Shown here: one piece after another, positions 35,904 through 46,606 of the stretch
Position numbering within the stretch: the stretch's first letter is position 1
Layout of the letters: every line of letters begins with the position of its first letter
Source: Rhabditophanes sp. KR3021
Taxonomy: Eukaryota > Nematoda > Chromadorea > Rhabditida > Alloionematidae
Length of the DNA stretch: 64,000 nucleotides
Direction: 5' to 3'
Assembly: GCA_963281155.1 (NCBI GenBank)
Contig: CAUJLY010000002.1
Location: 2,294,001-2,358,000 of the forward strand
Translations under genes and position numbers: made by a program
The notes under the pieces: generated by a model
Told to the model about the DNA's origin: nothing
Databases searched by the model: none
What the model saw: the letters and a program-made list of their open reading frames with translations, nothing else

Positions 35904-38126
35904 ATGGATGAGGACCAACGGGATGGATTTCCTTTTATTCGGGACATTTCCAAAAAGAAATTAGGCGCTGACTTTGCATTTAAGCAACACGAGATACAGG
36001 ACATTCTGAGAAACACTTATGCTGATGAAGCCAGGACAGAATTTAGTAATAAGTTCGTTTCCTTCCATAACGCTGCAGTCGACGTACGTGAAGCCCTTGC
36101 TGAATTAACTGCTCTGTCAAATGGGATGAAGTTGGATTCTGTACCAATGTTGGAAGCCAAAACCAAGCCTGTCTTTTGCAAGTTCTTTAAGATTATGAAG
36201 CAAGAGTATATTGGAAAGCTGGAAGCACTTTGTCAAGAGAGATTAAAGGATAAGTTTGAACCAAGATTGCTTAAAGTTGATGAGGAAAGAATCGAAACTA
36301 TGTTTCAATTTCGTGCGCTTAGTCAAAGACTCCGCTTTCAATATCAAGGGGACAAACAAACGTTAATTAATAAGAAATTGTGCAAAACTAAGACGTCTGA
36401 CTTGAATGTATCTGCTACTGTTGGAAACAAACGTTCTCGAATCGTTACCAAAATTCAAACTAAAGAAATGCCAGTCAAGAGATCCAGAACCGACTATGGA
36501 GGTGAAGTTATGCTGCGTGCCGTTCATAAACCACAATTGTCTTTTATGAATAGTATATCTAATGACGATGCTCCCTTTGTTCCTAAGTTGAGAATGAAAC
36601 ACCATGCCGGTAAAAAGCACATTTCAGACTCAGAGCATCCTTACTTTGCCGAATTGAAAGACATCGAAGTGGATGGAAAGCTTTTGAAAGAACAGAGTGT
36701 ATTAGTGATAGATCCTTGTGAACAAGTCGAGCTTACATTTATCGATACTGTGAAAGGATTGGAAGATTTAATAGCATTCCTGAACAAACAAGAAGAATTT
36801 GCGGTAGATCTTGAGCATCATGACCTTCGTTCTTTCCTTGGAATCACTTGCCTTATCCAAATTTCAACAGCCTTCAAAGACTTCATCATTGATCCCTTTC
36901 CAATTTGGAATGAAATGTGGCAACTAAATGAACCCTTTACTGACCCAGCTATTCTGAAAGTCTTCCACGGAGCTCATTCAGACATAATTTGGCTTCAAAG
37001 GGATTTCGGAATTTACGTTGTCAATATGATTGATACTCAAGCTGTTATGAAGGCCTGCAACATCACTCCTCTTGGGCTAAGCAGTCTGATTAGAAGGTAC
37101 TACAACATCGAATTAGACAAAAAGTACCAAAGAGCAGACTGGAGATACCGGCCATTGACAAAGGAGATGTTGACTTATGCTCGGTGCGATACTCATTATC
37201 TGTTAGGAGCGAAGAATTTAGTTGTTAATGATTGTCTCAAGATGGGAAATGATTTCCAAAATTTAGTGAGACAAGCCTTCGACGAAAGTACTGTTATTTG
37301 CATGAGTCATTTTGAGCAACCACGATTTGTTTTGGAAATTGTTGGGAAACACAAAGCGAAGTACACAAGATTTTCGCTTCTTCAACGCCTTGCCTTAAAG
37401 AGGCTGTTCAAGTGGAGAGATGCCGTGGCTAGGGAAGAAGATGAGTCTTTGAATTACGTAATCAAAGACGATGCTTTGTTTTCGATTGCTGAAGTGATGC
37501 CAGAAGATGTCCAAGGTTTGTTGAACACTTGTATTCCTACGCCACCTTTGTTGACCAAGCATGCAAATGAACTTTCCAGTTTGCTGTATAAGATGCGTGA
37601 GTACTCTGAAGATATGTGTGCTAAGCTTTTGGAAGAAGAGGAAGTTCATGTTGCCGAAGAAGTTAAGGCAAACGGGCCCACAACGCACTCCAGAAATGAG
37701 GATGACTTGCGTGTTCAAGCAATGTTTGACAAAATGGATTGTACGAGCGAGTATGTTAATACCAGTGTGCCAAAGACCGTTTGTTCCGATGAAAGATTTG
37801 GAGAATTCCCCAAAATTGAAATTAATGCCGGGTCAGATGTCCTCAAATTGGTTAAACTAACTGCCGAAATTCAAAAAGAAGGTAAATCGGTTATTAAGAA
37901 GGCACCATTCCACTTGAAGAATCGCCTTCGTAAAGTGATTCCTATTTCAGTCGTGCCAGCAGTTAAACAAGTTTTTGAAGAACAGTCCGAATTAGCAACG
38001 CCGTTCGAACAACATTTGTTAGCTTTGATGGAACTTGAAAGAAATCAACCTGATGCTAATACCATGAGAGATCTTAGAATTAAAGAAGCTCAAGTTAAAT
38101 GTAAAAAAGGATGGGCTGAGATGTGA
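35904..38126 (+). CDS. EXOSC10 (crn-3): Exosome component 10 / Rrp6 3'-5' exoribonuclease
   Basis: Nuclear-exosome exonuclease that trims rRNA and snoRNA precursors and degrades aberrant RNA. A single 740-aa exon, shorter than human EXOSC10 (885 aa). Residues about 25-110 form the PMC2NT region that binds the Rrp47-type cofactor. The DEDD-Y exonuclease domain starts with FAVDLEHHDLRSFLG near 300. Motif II is VFHGAHSDIIWLQRDFG and motif III is YARCDTHYLL, so the catalytic D, E, D, Y and D are all present. A basic nuclear-type stretch (KRSRIVTK, VKRSRTDYGG) precedes it. The HRDC domain follows at about 492-570 (RLALKRLFKWRDAVAREED). The remaining C-terminal region is shorter than in mammals. 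Confidence 0.95.
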   Translation: MDEDQRDGFPFIRDISKKKLGADFAFKQHEIQDILRNTYADEARTEFSNKFVSFHNAAVDVREALAELTALSNGMKLDSVPMLEAKTKPVFCKFFKIMKQEYIGKLEALCQERLKDKFEPRLLKVDEERIETMFQFRALSQRLRFQYQGDKQTLINKKLCKTKTSDLNVSATVGNKRSRIVTKIQTKEMPVKRSRTDYGGEVMLRAVHKPQLSFMNSISNDDAPFVPKLRMKHHAGKKHISDSEHPYFAELKDIEVDGKLLKEQSVLVIDPCEQVELTFIDTVKGLEDLIAFLNKQEEFAVDLEHHDLRSFLGITCLIQISTAFKDFIIDPFPIWNEMWQLNEPFTDPAILKVFHGAHSDIIWLQRDFGIYVVNMIDTQAVMKACNITPLGLSSLIRRYYNIELDKKYQRADWRYRPLTKEMLTYARCDTHYLLGAKNLVVNDCLKMGNDFQNLVRQAFDESTVICMSHFEQPRFVLEIVGKHKAKYTRFSLLQRLALKRLFKWRDAVAREEDESLNYVIKDDALFSIAEVMPEDVQGLLNTCIPTPPLLTKHANELSSLLYKMREYSEDMCAKLLEEEEVHVAEEVKANGPTTHSRNEDDLRVQAMFDKMDCTSEYVNTSVPKTVCSDERFGEFPKIEINAGSDVLKLVKLTAEIQKEGKSVIKKAPFHLKNRLRKVIPISVVPAVKQVFEEQSELATPFEQHLLALMELERNQPDANTMRDLRIKEAQVKCKKGWAEM

Positions 38127-38559
38127 TTTATTTTTGTTATGTTTTAATATTGTTTTGGCAATCCTTCCTTTTATGAATCAAAAATACTGTTTTAATGAAG
38201 GTTGTGCAAACCAAAATTTATTTTTTATAAGTCTTTTAATAAACTTTTTTAATCAAATAAATGTATTTATTGCATAAAAACTACAAAACTTTTTCATAGT
38301 AATTAAAAGATTTTTGAATGAAATAGTACCAGACACGGAGTGCATTTTTCGAAGCTTCTTCCCTTCATCATTGCCTTGCAGACGGCCTATCCCTACTCAA
38401 ATGAGCCTTTCTAAATAAGAGCTTTGATTAATGTAAGCCTTTTTTGACTTTTTTTAAACTCATTACACAAAAATAATATTCTTTACTCTTTGTTATCTTA
38501 CATTATTAGCTGTCCCTTCATATAGATTATTTGAGCTTTTAAATTTTAGTCCATCTATT

Positions 38560-39377
38560 CAACTCGGTTTTTCCAGCTCTACAAACTGTTCAAGCACTTT
38601 TTTTGATAAAAGCAATTTAAGTCATATTCCTGAACCAACTCTGCAGAAAACTAACTTCGTACCCCGTGATGACAAACCATTGGCAAACAGGTATTTTCCA
38701 AAAAGTGTAATTGTATCTGAAATTAGCAATGGTTCTGATTGGCATGATGCAAATATGGGGAAAAGAGATTATCTCGTTTTATGAAAAATTGGTGCCGTTG
38801 GATTGGGAATAGAAGAAATGGATTGGATGAAATGAAACAAAATCTAGATTTGGCGGACCTTTTACGAGTTGAAATAAGTAATATTTCATGTTCCATCTTG
38901 TTTATACTTGGAATTGATGAACTTAAGATAACTGAGAAGAAGGTTAAAATTGATAGTTTTCCATTTAGCCATTTGGAAAGTGATTATTTCCATTTATTTT
39001 GTAATAATAAAAGGACTGGTAAAAAGTGGTATGTTTGATATCAAAGTATTAAAAATCGAATGCTTCAATATAATGGAGTACTAGATAACAATGGATTTGT
39101 ACCTAAACTTACGGGAGACGTTTCCGTTAAGTTTGCTGATTTCAATATTCAAATACAGACAACTCCAGGGGATGCTATTTATGAATTTACGTTAAGTTGC
39201 GACTTTATTAACAATGAAATTAAACTAAATATGCAAGGTGTCAGTCATATCAACAAATATGGCGATAAGTCTCATTGTATTATGGACAAAAATTATTTCC
39301 TTGCAACATATTGTGTTTGTTATGACAAAATTGGAAAAAGTCAAAATAGGTTTGATAGTGTATTTTCAAATATATAA
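38560..39377 (+). pseudogene. Broken coding region with possible PTEN/tensin-type C2 segment
   Basis: Three plus-strand open pieces lie in series. The first, about 38580-38783, follows a TTTTTCCAG acceptor and reads STNCSSTFFDKSNLSHIPEP to a TGA. The second is MKNWCRWIGNRRNGLDEMKQ at 38781-39038. The third is MLQYNGVLDNNGFVPK at 39060-39377. The third contains LTGDVSVKFADFNIQIQ and AIYEFTLSCDFINNEIKL, which follows the GD-V-x-F ... F-x-F ... FI pattern of PTEN/tensin C2 domains. No phosphatase signature is visible upstream. The pieces are offset in frame without clear introns, so this may be a decayed gene or a gene whose introns I failed to place. Confidence 0.35.
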
Positions 39378-39470
39378 ATAGTTTTTAATAAATGTTAGCC
39401 AATTTTGAGTAAGCTATCGATAATCACTGTTCGATTTTGAAAACAAAAGATTTATTTTAACAAGACAAAA

Positions 39471-40330
39471 CTAATTAAAATGAGCATTATCTTCGTACCT
39501 AAATATCACACTAGCCTCAGCTGTCTTGGGTCCGCAGACTCCATTTCCGCCATAAATGCTTCTACTTCCACTACAAAATTCGATAAACTCCACATCTTTT
39601 CTATAATTCTTAAACGCATTTTTAACCTCACACCATTCTGTTGGATTAACACTGGGAACCTCGGATCTAAATTTAAATTCATTTAGATTATTTTGGGCAC
39701 TGTCAACATCAGTAGAGCTAACAAATTCCACTTTCATTGTATAAAGAAAGGAAGCATGCAGAGGATGAGCGTACATTTCAGATATTTCAATTGTAGGCTT
39801 AAATTTGGAAAGAAACTCATTGTCAAATCCATAATCCCTAAAATTAATAATCTGAGTCTTGACGGAGGGAATTAGTGAGAAAGAAAAGCAAGTATTAATG
39901 AGAGGATCGTGTTCTTCAACGTTTTCAGGTGGCTGTTCAGGTAAAACAGCATGTTTGTAGCTATGGCAAAGCCAACCATTTTTTTTATGTTTTCCACTGC
40001 AATTCTTTATTAAATTTCTGTTGAATGGTTGTTTGATGAAAATTCTCGGGAAATCCCAATTTACATCTGGATAAGCTGCCAGGATGTCTCTTGGTGGAAG
40101 AAGTTCTCTGCACCCTTCTTCATTTGACTTTAAAATCCAGAAAGATCTTGCACTAATGATGTTTTTCCATGTCTTGCAAACCTATAAAATTAAATAACAA
40201 GAGAAATGTATAAACTTACCAATTGATGCGATTTAACTAATTCCCTCGCATCAGCTATTCGGAGGATTAATCTCCAGATATCAGGCATATCATTTGGCGA
40301 AACATTTTGAATAGGCACATCATTTGACAT
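39471..40330 (-). CDS. F-box protein with F-box-associated (FBA, FBXO2-like) domain
   Basis: Probable substrate receptor of an SCF ubiquitin ligase, 273 aa. Exons complement(join(39471..40181,40220..40330)) are joined across a 38-nt intron that falls inside the F-box. The F-box reads MPDIWRLILRIADARELVKS then VCKTWKNIISARSFWIL. The FBA domain begins near residue 75 with the family sequence FIKQPFNRNLIKNCSG. Later segments are QIINFRDYGFDNEFL, PSVNPTEWCEVKNAFKNY and VEFIEFCSGSRSIYGGNGV. In mammalian FBXO2 the end of this domain holds the Tyr-Trp pair that stacks on chitobiose of N-glycans. Here the Tyr is kept but the Trp position is Gly. The protein may therefore not bind glycans as FBXO2 does. 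Confidence 0.82.
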
Positions 40331-40924
40331 ATTAGATTGAGTAATAGTATGGTCGAGTTTAAAATAATGTATGCAAGACTTTTAATAGACAACGTTTAGT
40401 CAGCCCAAATAAATCTAAGTCTTGCTAATATGAAAAGTTAATAAATCGTTGAGTGCCTTCAAGGAAAGATCATGGCACTGTCTTTGAACATTCAACCATA
40501 CTACTCGTCCAAAGTGCACTTGCTGCACTATCTCTTATGGTGGGCTTGATTTAAACACTAATTAATAAAAACATTTTAATAACAAAATGAATAACAAACA
40601 ATTGCTAAATAGAACACACATCATAGTAATAACAAAAAAATATATAATTAACAATAAAACCACATGTTTGATTAATAATAAGTGACAAGTATAAAATCTT
40701 TCGAGAACAATGAAGAATATATACTGTCTAAAAAGCACACTAATTAATAAGGAAGATGCAAATAACGTAAAGCATCTCTTCTAACACATAAAAACACTTA
40801 TTTTGTTGAAGTTTCATAATATTGACCCAAAAATAAAATTTCTTTTTGCTCAATTTTGTTAAAATATTGGTCGAGCCCCCGGAAGGGAAATTTGTTTAAT
40901 GGTTTTCTTGATTAAATAAAAGGC
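40331..40924. other. Intergenic, LARP1 3' flank to F-box gene 5' flank
   Basis: About 590 bp, strongly AT-rich. No ORF, RNA or repeat recognised. Confidence 0.5.
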
Positions 40925-43900
40925 TTATTCTTTAAGGGAGGTATTTGAGGCGAATGGAAACTTTGCCAACTCTGCTGCAAGGTCGTCTCTAACAAATAAC
41001 TCCTTTGACTTCTTGTAATATTTCATGAAGGCATAGAACTTTTCTAAACCATACAATTGCTTTCTCTTGACATCTGCAAGTGTTTCTTCTTGGAAGTGAA
41101 TGTAAACCATAGGTCTGAATTTACCTGCAAACAAATTTAATATAAATCAAAACATCTAATTAGTTAAACTTACTTTGTAATCCATATGTATAAAATCTGA
41201 AGAGAGCCTCAATTCCGTATCTGCTACCATTCTTAGCATCTTCTGTAGCTAGTTTTCTAAATTCAGTATACATGTTTCTGTTGAAGTTGTCGGGCAAGAA
41301 CATCCCCCAGAAACGGTATAATGTATTCATCTCAATACAATCAAGGCCAAGAGCGGCTCTTTGTTTGAGGCAATCTGATTTCCAGGCGGAATATTTACTT
41401 TGTTGGAATCCATTTTCTTAAAAGTTCATTAAAATATTATTTAGATTTCGAAATTTTAGTGTTTATCAGTCGAAGATGCTCGATCCCCATATTACAATAA
41501 CACCTCATACATCTAATATTAGCTGAAAGCTATTCATATTTTTGGCAATATTATGATCAAATAAAGCTTTATTAATGTTGTTTCTTTATTTTAGTGCAAC
41601 AACATCACCTCAAATTGGTGCTATTATTTACTATGGTTCAAGAAACGGAAAAGCGGAATATTGTTCGTGATTTAAGCGATCAGTTAACCAGACATGCTAG
41701 TTTGGATGATAAACGTCCAGAAACGAAGAGAGTTTGTCTTTTGGTGAAAGTGTACCTTTTATAAAGAATGTAGGTTTTAAAGTCAATCATATCATGATTA
41801 ATCTGTTTTAGATCAACTAGAAAGAGTCTCTTCCGTCACTCAGTTACCTCAAGTTAATGAAGTATAGAAGACAGGACGGAGATTCGCAATTTCGTTGGTA
41901 GAGGGCTGAACTGGTACTCCGGTAAGCAGACACATATTGATAAATGTACAAGAATTATGGAAGGACTATCTATTTAAGAAAAGAAGACCCTGCTTTATGA
42001 AAAGTTGCAAATACCTGAATCTACCTCCAAAGCTAGTGATCGGTTTACAAAATTTGAGGAGGATATAAAGAATATCGTGGTCAAGTTAAATGTTGTACAG
42101 TGTTTTCCTTTGGAAGTAAATATGTATTAAGCAGTTTCAAAAGTGATAAATTCGATGCGTAGCCCATTCTTATGAATTGCTCCATGCTATAATTGATTTA
42201 CGCTTTAAAATCAAGAGTTCAATAATGAGTTCTTCGCCATATTAATTAAAGTTCGCTTCATTAGTGAACCTTTTAATGTTCCTGATGCGATTGATAATGA
42301 AACCCTTAAGGAAAAAGCCAGACGTCATCTTTGGGAAAAAGTAACTCAAATCATGGAAAGCCGACCATTGGCTGAATTAGTCATACGTTCCGAAAATTTA
42401 AACACGGAACTTATGAAGAGGGTAGAAGTTAAAAAACTGAACCTAATTTTCTTCCCATCCAAGACTCAAGAAATAAGAAACCCCATAACAAGTTGTCTAA
42501 GAGAGAAGTGGTTACACATCATATTATACTTGTACGTTTGTTGGTTAGTATGCTTACCTTGGAATAGTTGGAGAGATGGATGCTGTGGAAGGTCTGCAAT
42601 AAGAGCTGTTGAGTTCAGGGACGCGTTTGAGGCTGTCTTTTTCTTTTCCTCTTCGGATGAGGTGGAACGAGTTGTTCCTAATAACCAACCGACTGGTAAT
42701 TCTACTGGTGGATTTTCACTATGTCTTAGCTTGTGTTTCTTGATTTTCTTTCCTTCAACTGGGGCGGCAGGCTTAACTGGGAAGAATCTGTTCAAGATCT
42801 TTTCCTTAGATTCACGGGCAACAACTGGCGACTTAGGAACAACATTGGCTGCGGTAGCTCTTTCTCTGGCTTTCATAGCCCATACAGAAGACACTGCAGT
42901 TGTTTTATCATTTGGAAGAGGACCATCTTCACTCTTGGACACCGTTCTACTTCTGGCTTCTCTGACTTTAGCAGGATTGGCAACTTTCTTCAACTTGTTG
43001 GCTTCCTCGGCACTAACCAACAAAACCTTTTCATTCTTAACGACTTCCTTTTGATCAGTCTTTGACCACAACTCCTCCTCATATCTTCTCAAGCCATACT
43101 CCATCTCTTCGTTTAAGATTCCGAGCTTCTCCATTCTATTGACATAATCTCCCGTCCGGTCATAAGTTCTCTTTTGCTTGTTAGGCAAAGGAGATTGAGC
43201 AAAAATAATCAACTTGTCGACATTGGCATCATCGATGTCATCTGGAAAGTCAACTCCGCCATCGGATTTGGGTCTTCTGGAGATAAAAGAAGAAGATGTG
43301 TCTATTTCTTCGTCAAATTTGAAGTCAAGATCGTTTTGAGCAGGCTTAGAGATGCTTGGCTTGGCTGAATTGTTGGCAGCAGCTCTTTTTGACTTGGCGG
43401 TCTTTGATTTAGGAAGGTTCTTTTTAGCACTTTTGTTGATTTCGGAGAAGTTTTCAGCTGAAGAGTCAGAGTCGAAATGTTCCGCGTGAGTTTCAGGGAC
43501 TTGTTGTATGAGTGGAGCAGCAGATAATTCTTGTGGTTTGGCTTCTACTTTATTAACGGTAATTTCGTCTTCCTTAGCAGAAGGACTAGCTGATGAATCT
43601 GGCCTTTGTTCTCCTTCCACAGTAGACCCCAAAATAACCCATTGTAAAGCATTTTGTTTAGGTCTAATTAAGCATTTGTCAGCGCACAATTCTACTTTAT
43701 CACTGTCGGACAAAGACTCGATAATAACGTTGATATCTTGACTGAGGAAACGAACTCTTGGGAAGCCGGCAATCAAAGACAGCTCAAGGTATCCTTGCGG
43801 GTCCATCTTACGTCTAAGGTAAAAGTCCTTCGTCAAGTTTTCGTAAGACAGGTAGTATTCAATTTGCTTCTTCAAAGTTTCACGAAGAACCTCTGGTTTT

Positions 43901-46064
43901 CCAGAGAATGATCCAAGTGGTGCATTGGAGGAGAACATTTGAGGTGAGTATACACCTGTAGACGGCACTGCAGATGGGGGGGCAGTTCTTCTATTGTAAG
44001 GAACTGGCGACATCAAAGCTGTTGGTGTGTGTGAAACGGTAACATTAGCAATTGGAGAAGCTACAGATTCAGGTCTGGAAGAGGCATCGGCTCCATTGAG
44101 TTGGACTGAAGAGTCGAATGGTGGGAGAATGGTCATGGCGTAAAAGTTCTCATATTGTTTCTCCATCAAAGCCATGTAATCAAAGTAGTCATCGACTTGA
44201 GATACATCATCCCAGGCAGGAAGAGGTCCCCGGTCCTTTCTTTCACTCGCAGTTAGTCTAGCTGGGGCCAATGGATTCTTGGGTGGAGGCAATGCTTCGT
44301 GCGGGTTAAATTTGCCGTCTCTGTGGTTGTTGTAAGAACCAAAGTTTCTATTTTTATCATTTCTAAAGTTCCCTTTGTTTTTCTTGTAAATATCCGAATG
44401 ATTATTTTGGTCTTCTCCATTATTGGGCTCAACTAACTTTTCTGACATATTGCCCTCAATCTTTTTCCACCCTTGACGTCCGTGAGCTTGGTAATACATT
44501 CCTTTTGAATTTTTATCAAAATAACTGGAAAGAACAAAGAATTATTTAATGTGGTGTAGCGAGTATAATTTAGGTTGATGATGGCGATCATATGATGACG
44601 TGGGAAAAGAAGGTTACACCGTTTTTTTAAATTTGCATTCTAAAAAGCATGAGCACGTGCGATACACCAATCTATCTTAAAATGCAAAAGCTTTCGAATC
44701 TGTACATGAGTAACTAAACGTAAACTACTTACATCAGTACTTGCCAACAAAAGCACTTTTTTATCAATACTTTTGATATTGTCAAACAATCTATCAATGT
44801 CTAATCGGTCAGGCTATCTATTTTTTATGTCAGAACGTAATAGCAAACAACGATCTTCCACAAGTTGAAAAGATGAGTTAAAAAGGGAAATAATCAGTAA
44901 CAAATACGCCCATTTCAAGATATGAAAACTCTTAATGCTGACCAAATTAATGATACTAATATTAAGCTAACTGAAGATCCTAATATTGAGCAAATTAAAA
45001 CTGATAATAATAATAAGCAAAAAAGATTCTAATATCTGCAACAAAAGATATGTTAGTCAAAATTACCAATAATTATCCACATTTGCGGTTTCATTTTCTT
45101 CTGGAGCATGATTAGTATCGTCACGGACTTGATGATTCTTATGATGATTCTCAAATTTGTTGTTTCTTTTGTTGTCCTTGCGTTTACGTTCTCCATCGTG
45201 GTTGATTACTTTCTTAGGAATGTTTGATGCACTAAATTCGACTTCTACTTCGATCTTCTTCCAAACTGGCTTGGATTCGGAAGAGTCGCTGTTCTTAGTA
45301 CTTTTGACAGCCTTCGTAATGTCAGTATTTTCTTTTGAGTTGTGAGGGGAGTTTTCGTTGGCAGGAGTTGTTTCATCGGCAAGAGATGGCCATACCTTGG
45401 TGTCTTTTGTTACTTTAGTTGTAGCTAATACACGTTGAGTTGATACACTTGGAACTGGTGTTTCTGATACATTTGCTGTTACTGGAGTATTATTGGGGGT
45501 TGCTAGAATGATAACAATAAAAATATTAATCGACCAGGACTTACCACTACTTCTTGCGAACCAAGCATTTTGCTTAGGAATTGGAGCAGGAGCCAAGACA
45601 ATCTCGATAGCTTCTTTCGTAGAAGCTCCTACCAACGCATTATCAACATTCTTTTCTACCTCGGCTTTAACATTTGTGCCATCCTTGGAAAGACCCTCTT
45701 TCCTTAATCCACTCTTCTTAGTAGATGTTTTTTTTTTCGAATTTTTCTTAATTTTATCCTGTCCCTCAACAACTCCGCTTCCGGCGACCAATGATTTGGG
45801 TGCTCTTTTACTATGTGAACTTTTTCTAGAACGGCTTGATCTTTCCCTGGCTTTTGGTTCGAGGTCAGTTGTTGTGTTGGTTTTAGAAGTTTGGGCAGAT
45901 CGATTAGGAGCAGCATATACAATAGCTCCATTCGAGGTTGGAACATCCCCAGAAGCAACAATTTTAGCAAATGTGAGCATCGGCTTATTTGATTGTTTCG
46001 AGACACCAGCATCAGTAGGCGATGGTGCAATAACTGCTGCTGTCGTCGCAGACTTTTTTTCCAT
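40925..46064 (-). CDS. larp-1: La-related protein 1
   Basis: Cytoplasmic RNA-binding protein that contacts 5' ends of TOP-type mRNAs and poly(A). C. elegans LARP-1 acts in the germ line. Exons complement(join(40925..41124,41174..41416,42558..44524,45067..45502,45545..46064)) give 1121 aa. The N-terminus is Ala/Ser/Lys-rich and disordered. The La motif sits near residues 532-620 ([34 protein letters not shown]). The C-terminal DM15 repeats read [36 protein letters not shown] and [13 protein letters not shown]. Splits are supported by exact phase and by DM15 continuity across the 1141-nt intron. The acceptor there is TTTTAAG, slightly weak. The first intron (45503-45544) is 42 nt and stopless in frame. 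An antisense pseudogene occupies the 1141-nt intron. Confidence 0.9.
41470..42475 (+). pseudogene. Degenerate antisense gene inside the LARP1 intron (family A, copy 1)
   Basis: Plus-strand coding-like pieces lie within LARP1 intron 41417-42557. They are [20 protein letters not shown] near 41650-41710 and [20 protein letters not shown] near 41990-42060. A longer stretch at about 42215-42480 contains [20 protein letters not shown] and LNLIFFPSK. Stops and frame changes separate them. The leader at 41470-41580 (GAAGATGCTC, then ACATCTAATATT, then AGCTGAAAGCTATTCATATT, then AATAAAGCTT) recurs at 52438-52530 in front of a second copy. No known domain was recognised. Confidence 0.5.
44525..45066. 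other. LARP1 intron 2
   Basis: A 542-nt intron of the LARP1 gene, AT-rich. Unlike the other large introns, no antisense coding-like sequence was noticed. Some short AT-rich direct repeats (ACTAATATTAAGC and AATATTGAGC-like) occur at 44940-45010. Confidence 0.6.
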
Positions 46065-46606
46065 TGTAAAAATAACCTAAAACTAAATCAACAACTTTAA
46101 AATCTAATTTAAAAATTTAAAATAAAATAAGAGCAAATTTTAAATGGAAAGTTTAATCATTTGGGGAGAGAATTGGAATGGAAAGAGTTGAGAGGTTTTG
46201 TGTCTGGCGACATTTTGGCAACGCAAAGTTGATTAGCGTTTGTTTGCAAGCCAAAATAGTGTAAAAAACTTTTAAAATAAATTTTTTATATTTACAGGTG
46301 GTGTTTGGCTTTTTTTGAATGTGATGTTCTTTAGCTAGGCAGAATTTATTTTGATGAATTCAAAGTGACCACCAACTAGACGAATACATTGGGAAAGTGT
46401 GTCCAATTTTCAGCTGAGAAACAGGGTCTGTTTTCTTTGTGGGACGAAGGTTGAGCTGGTGAGAGGTGCTGTAGTTTCCCGTGGTTGGAATGATAAGCGT
46501 TGAGCAATTTAGACGCTAAAATAATACTCGTCATACTAGGAGTATAGATAATATATTTTGCACTAAAATATTATTAAATACCAAAATATTATTGTAGCCA
46601 ATCAGT
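46065..46606. promoter_or_regulatory. Divergent promoter region, LARP1 and NDUFAF3
   Basis: About 540 bp between the two start codons; both genes are transcribed outward. An ATTTACAG acceptor-like site at about 46299 could mark 5' UTR processing on the plus strand. No other motif identified. Confidence 0.45.

Noticed and set aside
42353..43065. Plus-strand ORFs of 233 and 110 aa
   Set aside because: Mostly antisense to LARP1 coding sequence, which has clear La and DM15 homology. Only the first part of the 233-aa frame, up to about 42480, belongs to pseudogene A1.
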